Positions 1 to 9,126 of a stretch of 48,771 bases of DNA are shown here, one piece after another (position 1 is the first letter of the stretch; every line of letters begins with the position of its first letter). Below the pieces are notes generated by a model. It was not told where the DNA came from. It ran no database searches and saw nothing but the letters and a program-made list of their open reading frames with translations. Both the position numbers and the translations under genes were made by a program. Source of the DNA: Streptomyces sp. MBT65 (GTDB lineage: Bacteria > Actinomycetota > Actinomycetes > Streptomycetales > Streptomycetaceae). The stretch spans positions 1 through 48,771 of the forward strand of contig NZ_JAENRY010000033.1 in assembly GCF_016612545.1 (NCBI RefSeq), written 5' to 3'.

Positions 1-1089
1 CCCCCGATCCCCCCACAGATCCCCGTCCTCGTCCTCGCCGGATTCCTCGGTTCCGGCAAGACGACCCTGCTCAACCACCTCCTGCACCGCAGCGGAGGCA
101 GCCGTATCGGTGCCGTCGTCAATGACTTCGGGGCGATCGAGATCGACGCGTTGGCCGTGGCCGGGGCGCTCGGCGACTCGACCGTCTCCCTCGGCAACGG
201 GTGCCTGTGCTGTGCCGTCGACGCCAGTGAACTCGACGTCTACCTGGAGCGGCTCGCCCGGCCCGCCGCCGGTATCGACGTCATCGTCATCGAGGCCAGC
301 GGGCTCGCCGAACCGGAGGAACTGGTGCGCATGCTGCTCGCCAGCGAGCATCCGGGGATCGTCTACGGCGGGCTCGTCGAGGTCGTCGACGCCGCCGAGT
401 TCGACGCCACGCGCGCGAAGCACCCCGAGATCGACCGGCATCTCTCCCTCGCCGATCTCGTCGTCGTCAACAAGCTCGACCGGGCGGTCGACGCCCCGCG
501 CGTCCTCGGGCTCGTCCGCTCGCTCACCGACCGGGCCGCCGTCGTACCCGCCACCTACGGTCGTATCGACCCGGAGTTCCTCTTCGACTGCCGGCCGAGC
601 GAGGAGCGTGTCGGGCAGTTGACCTTCGACGACCTGCACGACCACGACAGTGACGAGGAGGGCGAACACGCCGCGCACGCCGACCACTTGCACGCCGCCT
701 ACGACAGCCTCTCCTTCGCCTCCGACAGCGCGCCCATGGACCCGCGACGGCTGATGGCGTTCCTGGACAGCAGGCCCGAGGGGCTCTACCGCATCAAGGG
801 GTACGTCGACTTCGGCGCGCACGATCCCGACAACCGGTACGCCGTGCACGCCGTAGGACGCTTCCTGCGCTTCTACCCCGAGGCCTGGGCCGACGAGGAC
901 ACCCGGCTGACGCAGCTCGTGCTCATCGGCACCGGCCTCGATCTGCCCGCCCTCGGCAAGGAGTTGGAGGCGTGCAAGAACGACGACGCCCCACACGCCG
1001 ACGAGCACGGCATGTGGGGCGTCCTGCGCTACGTACAAGAGCCGGAGCAAGAGCCGGAGTTGGGCCCGGATCCGGAGCCGGAGGTCTGA
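1..1089 (+). CDS. CobW/YjiA-family GTP-binding protein (G3E GTPase, metal-chaperone type), 5' end outside window
   Basis: The reading frame is already open at base 1, so only the extreme N-terminus is missing; the first visible residues lead straight into the P-loop GFLGSGKTTLL. Further on are the CxCC metal-binding motif (GNGCLCCAVD), the guanine-specificity motif VNKLD, a His/Asp/Glu-rich linker near the middle (HDHDSDEEGEH...HADHLH) and a CobW C-terminal domain (LYRIKGYVDFG, ending in TQLVLIGTGLD). The family uses GTP hydrolysis to deliver metal, often zinc, to client proteins in the cytoplasm. The metal here cannot be told from sequence. The tail is a low-complexity Pro/Glu repeat. The gene converges on parC with only 10 bp between stop codons. 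Family assignment is firm; the physiological role is inferred. Confidence 0.9.
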   Translation, partial: PPIPPQIPVLVLAGFLGSGKTTLLNHLLHRSGGSRIGAVVNDFGAIEIDALAVAGALGDSTVSLGNGCLCCAVDASELDVYLERLARPAAGIDVIVIEASGLAEPEELVRMLLASEHPGIVYGGLVEVVDAAEFDATRAKHPEIDRHLSLADLVVVNKLDRAVDAPRVLGLVRSLTDRAAVVPATYGRIDPEFLFDCRPSEERVGQLTFDDLHDHDSDEEGEHAAHADHLHAAYDSLSFASDSAPMDPRRLMAFLDSRPEGLYRIKGYVDFGAHDPDNRYAVHAVGRFLRFYPEAWADEDTRLTQLVLIGTGLDLPALGKELEACKNDDAPHADEHGMWGVLRYVQEPEQEPELGPDPEPEV

Positions 1090-1099
1090 GAGGCGCGGG

Positions 1100-3556
1100 T
1101 TACACCGGGCCCGCCACCACCGCCACCGTCTTCGCGAGCGACACGCCCGAGCCGTCGCGGCGCGGGTCCATCTCCGGGAGTTCCGCCGGTGTGCCGTCCC
1201 GCTGTGCGGCCTTCGCCGGTACCGCGCCCGCCCAGGCCAGGGACAGACAGTCCTCGCCCCTCAGGAAGCGCTGGCAGCGGACGCCGCCGGTCGCGCGGCC
1301 CTTGCGGGGGTACTGGTCGAACGGGGTCAGCTTGGCCGTCGTCTGGACGGAGTCGTCCAGGGTGCCGCGCGAGCCCGCGATCGTGAACACCGCGGCGTCC
1401 ACGGCGGGGTCGACGGCGGTGAAGGAGATGACCTTCGCGCCCTCGGTGAGTTTGATGCCCGCCATACCGCCGGCCGGGCGGCCCTGGGGGCGCACCTGGG
1501 AGGCCTGGTAGCGCAGGAGTTGGGCGTCGTCCGTGATGAAGACCAGGTCCTCCTCACCGGTGCGCAGCTCGACCGCGCCGACGATCCGGTCGCCGTCCTT
1601 GAGCGTGATGACCTCCAACTCCTCCTTGTTCGTGGGGTAGTCGGGGACCACACGCTTCACGACGCCCTGTTCGGTGCCGATCGCCAGGCCCGGGGAGGAC
1701 TCGTCCAGGGTCGTCAGGCAGATGACCGTCTCGCCCTCGTCCAGGGAGACGAACTCCGAGATCGGGGCGCCACCGGAGAGGTTCGGTGCGGTGGCCGTCT
1801 CCGGGAGTTGGGGGAGGTCCACGACGTTGATCCGGAGGAGGCGGCCGGCCGAGGTGACCGCGCCCAGCTCGCCGCGCGCCGTCGCCGGGACCGCCGAGAC
1901 GATCACGTCGTGCTTGACGCGCCGGGTCTCGGCGTCCTCCGGGAAGGGCTCGCTGTTCGCCGTACGGGCCAGCAGACCCGTCGAGGAGAGCAGCACCCGG
2001 CACGGGTCGTCGGCCACCTGGAGCGGCACGGTGGCGGCGGGCGCGCCCGCCGACTCCAGCAGGACCGTACGCCGGTCCGTGCCGAACTTCTTCGCCACCG
2101 CGGCCAGTTCGGTCGAGACCAGCTTGCGCAGCTCGGTGTCCGACTCCAGGATGCGGGTCAACTCCGCGATCTCCGCGGTGAGTCGCTCCATCTCCGACTC
2201 CAGCTCGATCCGGTCGAACCGGGTGAGCCGGCGCAGCGGTGTGTCCAGGATGTACTGCGTCTGGATGTCCGACAGCGAGAAGCGCTCCATCAGACTCTGC
2301 TTCGCCTGCGCGGAGTTGTCGCTGGAGCGGATGATCCGGATGACCTCGTCGATGTCGACGAGCGCGGTGAGCAGACCCTCCACCAGGTGGAGACGGTCGC
2401 GCCGCTTGGTGCGGCGGAACTCGCTGCGCCGCCGTACGACGTCGAAGCGGTGGTCGAGATAGACCTCCAGGAGTTCCTTGAGGCCCAGGGTGAGGGGCTG
2501 GCCGTCCACCAGGGCGACGTTGTTGATGCCGAAGGACTCCTCCATCGGCGTCAGTTTGTAGAGCTGCTCCAGGACCGCTTCCGGCACGAAGCCGTTCTTG
2601 ATCTCGATGACCAGGCGCAGGCCGTGCGCGCGGTCGGTGAGGTCCTTGACGTCGGCGATGCCCTGGAGCTTCTTCGCGCCGACCAGGTCCTTGATCTTGG
2701 CGATCACCTTCTCCGGGCCGACGGTGAAGGGCAGTTCGGTGACGACCAGGCCCTTGCGGCGCGGTGTGACGTCGTCCACCGCCACCGTGGCGCGGATCTT
2801 GAACGTGCCGCGGCCCGTCTCGTACGCGTCCCGGATGCCGGTGAGTCCGACGATCCGGCCGCCCGTGGGCAGGTCGGGGCCGGGGACGTGGCGCATCAGG
2901 GTGTCCAGGTCCGCGTTCGGGTAGCGGATCAAGTGGCGGGCGGCCGCGATGACTTCGCCCAGGTTGTGCGGCGGCATGTTGGTGGCCATGCCGACGGCGA
3001 TGCCCGACGAGCCGTTCACCAGGAGGTTCGGGAAGGCGGCGGGCAGGGCCACCGGCTCCCGCTCCTGGCCGTCGTAGTTCGGGGTGAAGTCGACCGTGTC
3101 CTCGTCGATCGACTCGGTCATCAGGTTGGCGGCCTCGGACGGCCGGCACTCCGTGTACCGCATGGCGGCCGGCGGGTCGTCGTTGCCCAGCGAGCCGAAG
3201 TTGCCGTGGCCGTCGGCCAGGGGCACACGCATGGAGAAGGGCTGCGCCATGCGCACCAGGGCGTCGTAGATCGACGCGTCGCCGTGCGGGTGCAGCTTGC
3301 CCATGACGTCGCCGACGACACGCGCGCACTTCACATAGCCGCGGTCGGGGCGCAGGCCCATCTCGTCCATCTGGTAGACGATCCGTCGGTGGACCGGCTT
3401 CAGGCCGTCCCGGGCGTCCGGCAGGGCGCGGGAGTAGATGACCGAGTACGCGTACTCAAGGTAGGAGCCCTGCATCTCGTCGACGACGTCGATGTCGAGG
3501 ATCCGCTCCTCGAACGAGTCGTCGGGCGGCGGGGTCTTCGTGCTGCGGCGGGCCAT
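1100..3556 (-). CDS. parC: DNA topoisomerase IV subunit A (ParC-type type IIA topoisomerase)
   Basis: An 818-aa cytoplasmic DNA-cleaving subunit of a type IIA topoisomerase. The start is ATG at 3556, preceded by AGGAG at a 9-nt spacing; an in-frame extension to 3712 has no family similarity. The breakage-reunion domain carries [15 protein letters not shown] and the active-site Tyr134 in AAMRYTE. The C-terminal part is a degenerate beta-pinwheel (residues about 500-800) with no clear GyrA box (QRRGGKG), which favours ParC over GyrA. The position equal to E. coli GyrA Ser83 is Ala94, with Asp98 kept. No parE neighbour lies in the window. It is transcribed divergently from the M16 peptidase pair. 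The ParC-versus-GyrA choice rests on the missing GyrA box and context. Confidence 0.92.
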   Translation of the reverse strand: MARRSTKTPPPDDSFEERILDIDVVDEMQGSYLEYAYSVIYSRALPDARDGLKPVHRRIVYQMDEMGLRPDRGYVKCARVVGDVMGKLHPHGDASIYDALVRMAQPFSMRVPLADGHGNFGSLGNDDPPAAMRYTECRPSEAANLMTESIDEDTVDFTPNYDGQEREPVALPAAFPNLLVNGSSGIAVGMATNMPPHNLGEVIAAARHLIRYPNADLDTLMRHVPGPDLPTGGRIVGLTGIRDAYETGRGTFKIRATVAVDDVTPRRKGLVVTELPFTVGPEKVIAKIKDLVGAKKLQGIADVKDLTDRAHGLRLVIEIKNGFVPEAVLEQLYKLTPMEESFGINNVALVDGQPLTLGLKELLEVYLDHRFDVVRRRSEFRRTKRRDRLHLVEGLLTALVDIDEVIRIIRSSDNSAQAKQSLMERFSLSDIQTQYILDTPLRRLTRFDRIELESEMERLTAEIAELTRILESDTELRKLVSTELAAVAKKFGTDRRTVLLESAGAPAATVPLQVADDPCRVLLSSTGLLARTANSEPFPEDAETRRVKHDVIVSAVPATARGELGAVTSAGRLLRINVVDLPQLPETATAPNLSGGAPISEFVSLDEGETVICLTTLDESSPGLAIGTEQGVVKRVVPDYPTNKEELEVITLKDGDRIVGAVELRTGEEDLVFITDDAQLLRYQASQVRPQGRPAGGMAGIKLTEGAKVISFTAVDPAVDAAVFTIAGSRGTLDDSVQTTAKLTPFDQYPRKGRATGGVRCQRFLRGEDCLSLAWAGAVPAKAAQRDGTPAELPEMDPRRDGSGVSLAKTVAVVAGPV

Positions 3557-3883
3557 CGCTGCCGGCTCCTCTTTTCTGGTCGCTCGCCTGGGGGTCGCTC
3601 CCCTTCGGCTCACTCTTGCTGAAGCGTGAACGGGGTCTTGACGTGAACCATTGTGGACCGCGGCACTGACAACGCGGACCAGGACCCGGCGTTGGCCGCT
3701 CGGCTCCGTCACCGACGGCTGCCGCGTGGGTCCACGTGTGCGACTGCCCGCAGGCTACGCGATCTCGCTCTCGGCGTACGTCCGCCGGGAACTTCGCCGA
3801 CGGTCCGCACGCTTGCATACAGTGGCGGGACGAGCAGGATTTCTGCGGTTCCAGCCAGAGAATCCGCGATCGAAGGGACGTAC
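3557..3883. promoter_or_regulatory. Divergent intergenic region between parC and the M16 peptidase operon
   Basis: The 327-bp gap holds no convincing gene. On the plus strand TTGCAT (3813-3818) and CAGGAT (3835-3840) are separated by 16 bp and are a plausible sigma-70-type promoter for the peptidase pair, about 45 bp before its start. An alternative -10 hexamer, TACAGT, overlaps at 3818-3823. No clear promoter hexamers could be picked for parC on the minus strand. No operator-like palindrome stands out. Confidence 0.4.
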
Positions 3884-5260
3884 ATGCCCATGGGTCACAC
3901 GGCCACCGCCGAGGCAGGGTCCGGCGGTCTGACAGCGACCGAACACCGCTTGGCCAACGGTCTGCGCGTGGTCCTCTCCGAGGACCACCTGACCCCGGTC
4001 GCGGCGGTGTGCCTCTGGTACGACGTCGGTTCCCGCCACGAGGTCAAGGGGCGTACCGGCCTGGCTCACCTCTTCGAGCACCTGATGTTCCAGGGCTCCG
4101 GACAGGTCAAGGGCAACGGCCACTTCGAACTGGTGCAGGGCGCGGGCGGTTCGCTCAACGGCACCACCAGTTTCGAGCGCACGAACTACTTCGAGACCAT
4201 GCCCACCCACCAGTTGGAGCTCGCCCTCTGGCTCGAGGCCGACCGCATGGGCTCCCTGTTGGCCGCCCTGGACGAAGAGTCCATGGAGAACCAGCGGGAC
4301 GTCGTCAAGAACGAACGCCGTCAGCGCTACGACAACGTGCCCTACGGGACGGCGTTCGAGAAGCTGACCGCCCTCGCCTACCCGGAGGGCCACCCGTACC
4401 ACCACACGCCCATCGGCTCGATGGCGGACCTGGACGCGGCCACCCTGGAGGACGCGCGCGCGTTCTTCCGCACCTACTACGCGCCCAACAACGCGGTCCT
4501 GTCCGTGGTCGGCGACATCGACCCCGAGCAGACGCTCGCCTGGATCGAGAAGTACTTCGGGTCCATCGCGGCGCACGACGGCAAGCCGACGCCCCGTGAC
4601 GGCTCACTGCCCGACACGATGGGCGGCGAACTGCGCGAGGTCGTCGTCGAGGAGGTCCCGGCCCGCGCCCTGATGTGCGCCTACCGGCTCCCGGAGGACG
4701 GCACGCGCGCGTCCGACGCGGCCGACCTCGCCCTCACCATCCTGGGCGGCGGCGAGTCCTCGCTCCTCTACAACCGCCTGGTACGACGCGACCGTACGGC
4801 CGTGGCGGCCGGCTTCGGTCTGCTGCGGCTGGCCGGAGCACCCTCCTTGGGATGGCTGGACGTCAAGACGTCCGGTGACGTCGAGGTGCCGGTCATCGAG
4901 GCGGCCATCGACGAGGAGCTCGCCCGGTTCGCCGCGGAGGGCCCCACGGCCGAGGAGATGGAGCGCGCCCAGGCCCAGTTGGAGCGCGAGTGGCTGGACC
5001 GGCTGGGCACGGTCGCGGGCCGCGCCGACGAACTGTGCCGGTACGCCGTCCTGTTCGGCGACCCGCAGCTCGCCCTGACCGCCGTGGAGCGCGTCCTCGA
5101 CGTGACGGCGGAGGAGGTCCAGGAGGCCGCCAAGGCCCGCCTGCGCCCCGACAACCGCGCGGTGCTCGTGTACGAGCCGATCGCGGACGAAGACGACGAT
5201 GACGCCGATGTCGAAGCAGCGGCCGCGGCCGGCGACGAGAACGAGGAGGCGGCCAAGTGA
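3884..5260 (+). CDS. M16-family zinc metallopeptidase, catalytic subunit
   Basis: A 458-aa protein of the pitrilysin/processing-peptidase family (M16B). The inverted zinc motif HxxEH is intact as HLFEH at residues 62-66, and the distal metal-binding glutamate lies in VVKNERRQR. The C-terminal half lacks the Arg/Tyr substrate-binding motif found in single-chain M16 peptidases. ATG 3884 is chosen because AAGGGA sits 5 nt upstream; ATG 3890 (two codons later) is the alternative. The gene overlaps the next M16 gene by a GTGA junction, so the two are translationally coupled and probably form a heterodimer. No signal peptide is seen, so it is predicted cytoplasmic. The substrate is unknown. The acidic Asp/Glu-rich C-terminal tail (DEDDDDADVE) is unusual but common in Streptomyces copies. 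Confidence 0.93.
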   Translation: MPMGHTATAEAGSGGLTATEHRLANGLRVVLSEDHLTPVAAVCLWYDVGSRHEVKGRTGLAHLFEHLMFQGSGQVKGNGHFELVQGAGGSLNGTTSFERTNYFETMPTHQLELALWLEADRMGSLLAALDEESMENQRDVVKNERRQRYDNVPYGTAFEKLTALAYPEGHPYHHTPIGSMADLDAATLEDARAFFRTYYAPNNAVLSVVGDIDPEQTLAWIEKYFGSIAAHDGKPTPRDGSLPDTMGGELREVVVEEVPARALMCAYRLPEDGTRASDAADLALTILGGGESSLLYNRLVRRDRTAVAAGFGLLRLAGAPSLGWLDVKTSGDVEVPVIEAAIDEELARFAAEGPTAEEMERAQAQLEREWLDRLGTVAGRADELCRYAVLFGDPQLALTAVERVLDVTAEEVQEAAKARLRPDNRAVLVYEPIADEDDDDADVEAAAAAGDENEEAAK

Positions 5261-6645
5261 CCGAGCTCGCCACGATGGAGTTCCACCCGCAGCCCCATGC
5301 CGGCGAGGCCAGGCCGTGGGCCTTCCCGGCGCCCGAGCGCGGGACGCTGGGCAACGGCCTGACCGTGCTGCGCTGCCACCGCCCCGGCCAGCAGGTCGTC
5401 GCCGTCGAGGTGCTTCTCGACGCGCCCCTGGAGGCCGAACCGGCCGGCCTGGACGGCGTCGCCACGATCACCGCGCGTGCCTTCTCCGAGGGCACCGACA
5501 AGCACTCCGCCGAGGAGTTCGCCGCCGAGCTGGAGCGCTCCGGCGCCACCCTCGACGCGCACGCCGACCACCCCGGGCTGCGCCTGAGCCTGGAGGTCCC
5601 GGCCTCGCGCCTGGCCAAGGGCCTCGGTCTGCTGTCCGACGCCCTCAGGGCGCCCGCCTTCGCGGACAGCGAGGTCGAGCGGCTGGTCCGCAACCGCCTC
5701 GACGAGATCCCGCACGAGACGGCCAACCCGTCCCGCCGCGCGGCCAAGGAGCTCTCCAAGGAGCTGTTCCCGGCGAGCTCGCGCATGTCGCGCCCGCGCC
5801 AGGGCACCGAGGAGACCGTCGAGAAGATCGACTCCGCGGCCGTACGCGCCTTCTACGACCGGCACGTCCGCCCCGCGACCGCCACCGTCGTGGTCGTCGG
5901 CGACCTCACCGGCATCGACCTGGACGTACTGCTCGCCGACACCCTGGGCTCGTGGACGGGCTCCACCGCGCAGCCGCGCCCCGTGCCGCCGGTGACCGCC
6001 GACGACACCGGGCGGGTCGTGATCGTGCACCGTCCCGGCGCCGTCCAGACGCAGCTGCTCATCGGCCGCGTCGGAGCCGACCGGCACGACCGCGTGTGGC
6101 CCGCGCAGGTGCTCGGCACGTACTGCCTCGGCGGCACCCTCACCTCCCGCCTGGACCGCGTCCTGCGCGAGGAGAAGGGCTACACCTACGGTGTGCGCGC
6201 GTTCGGCCAGGTGCTGCGTTCGGCACCCGACGGCACGGGCGCGTCGATGCTCGCCATCAGCGGCTCCGTGGACACCCCGAACACGGGTCCCGCGCTGGAG
6301 GACCTCTGGACGGTGCTCCGCAAGCTCGCCGAGGGCGGACTCACCGACGCCGAGCGGGACATCGCCGTACAGAACCTCGTCGGGGTGGCGCCGCTGAAGT
6401 ACGAGACCGCCGCGGCCGTCGCGAGCACGCTGGCCGACCAGGTCGAGCAGCACCTGCCTGACGACTACCAGGCGACGCTGTACCGGCAACTCGCCGCGAC
6501 CGGCACCGTGGAGGCCACCGCGGCGGTCGTGAACGCCTTCCCGGTGGACCGTCTGGTGACGATCCTCGTCGGCGACGCGGAGCAGATCAAGGAGCCCGTG
6601 GAGGCCCTCGGCATCGGCGAAGTGACCGTCGTTCCGGCGGAGTAG
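5257..6645 (+). CDS. M16-family peptidase homologue, non-catalytic partner
   Basis: A 462-aa M16-fold protein starting at GTG 5257, overlapping the upstream stop codon. Where the catalytic subunit reads AHLFEHLMFQGS this one reads ATITARAFSEGT, so both zinc histidines and the catalytic glutamate are replaced by Thr, Arg and Ala. It does keep the C-terminal RVLREEKGYTYGVRAF segment, matching the Arg/Tyr motif that orients substrate in M16B enzymes. The upstream partner has the reverse: an intact zinc site but no such motif. In known two-gene M16B enzymes and in mitochondrial processing peptidase, the two chains build one active site. That arrangement is inferred here. No export signal is visible. 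Confidence 0.92.
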   Translation: MTELATMEFHPQPHAGEARPWAFPAPERGTLGNGLTVLRCHRPGQQVVAVEVLLDAPLEAEPAGLDGVATITARAFSEGTDKHSAEEFAAELERSGATLDAHADHPGLRLSLEVPASRLAKGLGLLSDALRAPAFADSEVERLVRNRLDEIPHETANPSRRAAKELSKELFPASSRMSRPRQGTEETVEKIDSAAVRAFYDRHVRPATATVVVVGDLTGIDLDVLLADTLGSWTGSTAQPRPVPPVTADDTGRVVIVHRPGAVQTQLLIGRVGADRHDRVWPAQVLGTYCLGGTLTSRLDRVLREEKGYTYGVRAFGQVLRSAPDGTGASMLAISGSVDTPNTGPALEDLWTVLRKLAEGGLTDAERDIAVQNLVGVAPLKYETAAAVASTLADQVEQHLPDDYQATLYRQLAATGTVEATAAVVNAFPVDRLVTILVGDAEQIKEPVEALGIGEVTVVPAE

Positions 6646-6674
6646 ACGCGGTAGCGGCACACGCGCGTGGGGAG

Positions 6675-6702
6675 GCCCTGGTGACTGAAGCGTCACCAGG
6701 GC
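6675..6702 (+). terminator. Hairpin terminator after the M16 operon
   Basis: Perfect 11-bp inverted repeat GCCCTGGTGAC / GTCACCAGGGC with a 6-nt loop, 29 bp after the stop codon. It separates the peptidase operon from the riboswitch-controlled gene. Confidence 0.85.
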
Positions 6703-6854
6703 TCCCTATTGTCCGAATTGGGGGAGAGGTTGCCTGTCTGCCCTGTGGCATGCGCAACAAAATCCGTGATCCGTTTGGGGATTGAAAGTGGCCCCCCTTA
6801 GCGTCGGTCCGGCTGTCCGTCAGGCACCGCGCCGCACTCGTGGCACCGGACAGT

Positions 6855-6992
6855 CATCGCCGAGTCCCCGTACGGCGCGAGCCAGGGGAGCCGGGGACCC
6901 ATGTCCCTGGGGTGAATCGGACGCCCGCGCACCGCGAGGGAATCCGTAGGAGACCTTCCTGCTCCGAACCCGTCAGCTAACCCGGTAGGCGA
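6855..6992 (+). ncRNA. ydaO/yuaA-type cyclic di-AMP riboswitch
   Basis: The leader of the M23 peptidase gene carries the conserved ydaO blocks in order: GCCGAGTCCCC near 6859, GCCAGGGGAGCCGGGGACC near 6881, CTGGGGTGAATCGG near 6907, GCGAGGGAATCCGTAGG near 6934, and the signature CCGAACCCGTCAGCTAACC followed by GGTAGGCG, ending near 6991. The class senses c-di-AMP and controls cell-wall hydrolase and potassium genes; in Streptomyces it usually represses hydrolases. Boundaries are approximate. Only about 27 nt separate the aptamer from the start codon and no terminator hairpin lies there. CCTTCCT at 6954-6960 is exactly complementary to AGGAAGG at 6995-7001 in the ribosome-binding region, so translational control is possible. 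Confidence 0.9.
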
Positions 6993-7018
6993 GAAGGAAG
7001 GAAAGGACCAGCCACTTC

Positions 7019-7774
7019 ATGGCGTTCACCCGCGCCACCGGGAAGCACCGTCGCCCGAGCCGGACCCACCGCACCACCGTTCGTGCCGCGAGTGTCGCGG
7101 CTCTCGCCACCTCCGGCGTCGTAGGCTCCCTGGCCGCCGCCCCGGCGTTCGCCGCGGAGCCCGCCCCCGAACAGACCGGCCTCACCCCCGTCGTCGCCAT
7201 GGGCGACTCCGTGGCGGAGAAGATCGACGCCCAGGCCGTCGCGCAGCGGGAGGCCGCCGCCGAGAAGCTCGCCGAGGAGACCGCCCGGGCCAAGGCCGCC
7301 GCGCAGGCCACGGCGGAGCGCGAGGCCAAGGTCCGCGCCGCCCGCGAGGCCGAGCGCAAGAGGCTCAACACCTTCGTCGCGCCCGTCTACGGCTCGTACG
7401 TCTCCACCGGCTACAAGACCGGCGGCTCCCTGTGGTCCTCCGGTGCCCACACGGGCATCGACTTCCACGCCTCGACCGGCACCTCCGTGCACGCGGTGGG
7501 CTCCGGCACCGTCGTCGAAGCCGGCTGGGGAGGCTCGTACGGCAATGAGGTCGTGATCAAGATGGCCGACGGGATGTACACCATGTACGGCCACCTGTCG
7601 TCCATCGGCGTCTCGGTCGGCCAGAGCGTCACCCCGGGCCAGCAGATCGGCCTCTCCGGGGCGACCGGCAACGTCACCGGACCGCACCTCCACTTCGAGG
7701 CCCGCACGACCGCCGAGTACGGCTCGGACGTCGACCCCGTCGCCTACCTCCGCAAGCACGGTGTGAACGTCTGA
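7019..7774 (+). CDS. Secreted M23-family peptidoglycan metallopeptidase
   Basis: A 251-aa exported cell-wall hydrolase. The N-terminus has a long Arg-rich n-region, a hydrophobic core and a likely cleavage after APAFA (about residue 45). Residues about 65-120 are an Ala/Glu/Arg-rich coiled coil. The C-terminal M23 (LytM-type) domain keeps its metal ligands: HTGIDF (HxxxD) and HLHFEA (HxH), so it should be an active endopeptidase cutting peptide cross-links. ATG 7019 follows a purine-rich ribosome-binding stretch (about 6995-7007). The gene is monocistronic, framed by the upstream riboswitch and a downstream terminator. Riboswitch control implies that turnover of the wall is tied to c-di-AMP level, and so to growth, germination or turgor. 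Confidence 0.95.
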   Translation: MAFTRATGKHRRPSRTHRTTVRAASVAALATSGVVGSLAAAPAFAAEPAPEQTGLTPVVAMGDSVAEKIDAQAVAQREAAAEKLAEETARAKAAAQATAEREAKVRAAREAERKRLNTFVAPVYGSYVSTGYKTGGSLWSSGAHTGIDFHASTGTSVHAVGSGTVVEAGWGGSYGNEVVIKMADGMYTMYGHLSSIGVSVGQSVTPGQQIGLSGATGNVTGPHLHFEARTTAEYGSDVDPVAYLRKHGVNV

Positions 7775-7796
7775 CGACACGGCGCCGCACTTCCTG

Positions 7797-7823
7797 AAGC
7801 CCCGGCCCACCCGGCCGGGGCTT
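7797..7823 (+). terminator. Hairpin terminator after the M23 gene
   Basis: Perfect 11-bp stem AAGCCCCGGCC / GGCCGGGGCTT with a 5-nt loop, ending in a short T run, 23 bp after the stop. Confidence 0.9.
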
Positions 7824-7962
7824 TCGGCGTTTCCGGAGCCCACCTGTCCAAAAAATATCCATGGATTCCGGTCCGCCATCGGAAATTCCCGCTCATTGCA
7901 ATAGAGTCACGGAACACACGTCAATCGTCGACGTTTCACGGGGATTAAGGCGGAGGTCGGAC

Positions 7963-8658
7963 ATGCGTATTCCGGCGCACTCGGTATGCACGGCGATCCG
8001 GGACGACATCGTCGCCGGTGTCTACGAGCGCGGCGGCCGGCTCACGGAGGAACTCCTCGCGCGCCGGTACGGCGTCTCGCGCGTCCCCGTGCGGGAGGCC
8101 CTGCGCACGCTGGAGGCGGAGGGGTTCGTGGTGACCCGGCGGCACGCGGGCGCGTGCGTCGCGGAACCGACCGAGCAGGAGGCCGCCGACCTGCTGGAGA
8201 TGCGGATGCTGCTGGAGCCGCTCGGCGCCTCGCGGGCCGCCCAGCGGCGCACCGAGGCCCACCTGAAGGTGCTGCGCGGCCTCGTCAGGCTGGGCCAGGA
8301 GCGCGCCAGGAGGGGCAACAGCGAGGATCTGCGCTCCCTGGGCAGCTGGTTCCACGAGACGCTCGCGCAGGCCTCCGGGAGCCCCGCGCTGACCTCGATG
8401 CTGACCCAGCTGCGGCACAAGATCGCCTGGATGTACGCGGTGGACGCACCGGCCAACCCCGTCGAGTCCTGGGCCGAGCACGGGGCCATCGTGGACGCCG
8501 TGGCGCGCGGCGACAGCGAGCGCGCGCGGGCGATCACCGCCCTGCACACCGAGCGCGCGGGCACCGCGCACCGGCTGCGCTTTCCCGGCGGGGCGGGCGC
8601 CGCTGACCGTGTGAGGACTTCGCAACCTCCCGTAAACATGTCGGGTCTGCGGCATTAA
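7963..8658 (+). CDS. GntR-family transcriptional regulator, FadR/FCD subfamily
   Basis: A 231-aa DNA-binding regulator. Residues about 5-70 are a winged helix with the GntR signature (LTEELLARRYGVSRVPVREALRTL). Residues about 80-215 are an all-helical FCD effector domain with the spaced histidines expected of its metal/ligand pocket (WFHETL, EHGAI, ALHTERAG). ATG 7963 is chosen because GGAGG lies 6 nt upstream; an in-frame extension to 7861 has no family similarity. FCD regulators usually respond to small organic acids or sugar acids. The ligand and targets are unknown, since the neighbours are housekeeping genes and no metabolic operon is attached. It is not DasR, which belongs to the HutC subfamily. 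Confidence 0.93.
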   Translation: MRIPAHSVCTAIRDDIVAGVYERGGRLTEELLARRYGVSRVPVREALRTLEAEGFVVTRRHAGACVAEPTEQEAADLLEMRMLLEPLGASRAAQRRTEAHLKVLRGLVRLGQERARRGNSEDLRSLGSWFHETLAQASGSPALTSMLTQLRHKIAWMYAVDAPANPVESWAEHGAIVDAVARGDSERARAITALHTERAGTAHRLRFPGGAGAADRVRTSQPPVNMSGLRH

Positions 8659-8726
8659 CACGGGCACCGTATACAAAGAGATACTAATTCGCGGGGGATT
8701 ATTTCTGCTGCCCGCAAGTGGAATTG

Positions 8727-8762
8727 CGAAGGGCTCGCCCGGTAATTCGGGCGAGCCCTTCG
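8727..8762. terminator. Bidirectional terminator between the GntR gene and ptsH
   Basis: Perfect 15-bp inverted repeat CGAAGGGCTCGCCCG / CGGGCGAGCCCTTCG with a 6-nt loop between two convergent genes. The flanks are AT-rich for this genome (8640-8730). Confidence 0.9.
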
Positions 8763-8819
8763 AGGTTGCGGCACATCGGTTTTGCGGCGAAATCACCGCA
8801 ACCATCAATTGCGGGTTGT

Positions 8820-9101
8820 TCAGACGGTCTCGGGGAGTTCCTCGAGACCCTCCGCGACCAGCTTCGCCAGCCGGTCGAGGGCCGCGTCCGCGCCCTCGGC
8901 GTCCGACGCGAGGACGATCTCCTCGCCGCCCTGGGCGCCCAGGCCCAGCACCGCGAGCATGGAGGCCGCGTTGACGGGGTTGCCGTCGGCCTTGGCGATC
9001 GTCACGGGGATACCTGCGGCCGTGGTGGCCCGGACGAAGATGGAGGCGGGGCGGGCGTGAAGGCCCTCCGCCCAGCCGACGTTGACGCGGCGCTCAGCCA
9101 T
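8820..9101 (-). CDS. ptsH: HPr phosphocarrier protein of the PTS
   Basis: A 93-aa cytoplasmic phosphocarrier. It passes phosphate from enzyme I to the IIA component of sugar permeases through His15, in GLHARPAS. The regulatory-serine region is present around Ser47 (NAASMLAVLGLGA). Length and motifs match the single HPr of streptomycetes, which serves N-acetylglucosamine and fructose uptake. GAAGGG lies shortly before ATG 9101. A DasR box is just upstream, so expression should respond to the amino-sugar regulator. ptsI and crr are not in the window, which is the usual dispersed arrangement in Streptomyces. Confidence 0.97.
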   Translation of the reverse strand: MAERRVNVGWAEGLHARPASIFVRATTAAGIPVTIAKADGNPVNAASMLAVLGLGAQGGEEIVLASDAEGADAALDRLAKLVAEGLEELPETV

Positions 9102-9126
9102 GTGATGCTGCCCTTCAGAGTCTCAG

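Noticed and set aside
1520..3622. 700-codon open frame on the plus strand
   Set aside because: Antisense shadow of parC; composition is Arg/Gly/Val-rich with no recognisable domain, as expected for the opposite frame of a GC-rich gene.
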